Assembly: GCA_947475545.1 (NCBI GenBank)
Contig: CANJLL010000004.1
Location: forward strand, 62,001-126,000
Origin: Chloroflexota bacterium
GTDB lineage: Bacteria > Chloroflexota > Limnocylindria > Limnocylindrales > CSP1-4
Direction: 5' to 3'
DNA: 64,000 nt
Under the pieces are notes generated by a model. That model was given only the letters and a program-made list of their open reading frames with translations, did not search any database and was not told the DNA's origin. Positions 63,912-64,000 of this stretch are shown piece by piece. The translations under genes were made by a program, and so were the position numbers. Each line of letters begins with the position of its first letter. Within the stretch, counting starts at the first letter, position 1.

Positions 63912-64000
63912 GGGCGCGAGTATAGGACGACATCGCCCGGGCTTCGGGGGCGATCGGGCCCATCGCCCCCGGCCGCATGGCGCCCGGCCGGACGCGCCGT

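Overview
The window is a high-G+C (by eye about two thirds G+C or more), gene-dense stretch of a bacterial chromosome. Frequent GTG and TTG starts, many ATGA/GTGA gene overlaps, many molybdenum hydroxylases, a GlnRS and the overall protein style suggest a Chloroflexota member, perhaps of the Limnocylindria/Ellin6529 type. That placement is an inference from style, not a phylogeny. No rRNA, CRISPR array or complete tRNA was found.

1 to about 16.8 kb: a defence and mobile island. It opens with the 3' end of a DUF1998-type helicase-associated gene, translationally coupled to a large beta-rich protein that ends in S1-like repeats. A serine recombinase follows, next to a small gene remnant. A long minus-strand operon then encodes a 299-aa protein of unknown function, a PIN-domain RNase, HsdM, HsdS, an Mrr-like nuclease, HsdR and an AlbA_2/Schlafen-type protein. 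Beyond it lies a decayed mmsA gene. At 16751-16795 sits the 3' part of a tRNA-Gln(CTG), from anticodon loop to CCA, with no matching 5' half. This is the scar expected of tRNA-directed integration, so the region to its left reads as an inserted island whose other end lies outside the window.

16.9 to 36.2 kb: mixed backbone genes. These are an amidohydrolase, a CGNR regulator with an overlapping divergent promoter, a hipBA pair, lipases and lipoproteins, a multi-membrane-segment glycosyltransferase-like protein, glnS, a broken MBL-fold gene, a GDT1/UPF0016 manganese exporter behind a yybP-ykoY riboswitch, a Tat lipoprotein MBL hydrolase, an EF-hand-like protein, an HD-GYP protein, RidA and a two-TM potassium channel.

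36.3 to 62 kb: a catabolic region rich in molybdenum hydroxylases of three architectures: a CoxS-CoxL fusion, separate CoxM/CoxS/CoxL genes, and CoxG plus CoxS plus a CoxM-CoxL fusion. Around them lie a frameshifted UbiD-family decarboxylase, a methyltransferase, an MFS transporter, an ornithine-cyclodeaminase-like protein, a 3-hydroxyisobutyrate-dehydrogenase-like reductase, a class III aminotransferase, a D-2-hydroxyacid dehydrogenase, a YtcJ-like amidohydrolase, a dihydroorotase/hydantoinase-like enzyme and an alpha/beta hydrolase without a recognisable nucleophile. The two divergent arms meet at a 470-bp control region holding two near-identical 18-bp palindromes. The set looks suited to hydroxylating, ring-opening and deaminating N-heterocycles or related compounds; the substrate is unknown.

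62 to 64 kb: an NmrA-like reductase and an arylamine N-acetyltransferase close the window. Three genes (mmsA, the MBL gene and ubiD) carry frameshifts. Both ubiD shifts fall in C-runs, so sequencing error must be excluded before they are called dead.
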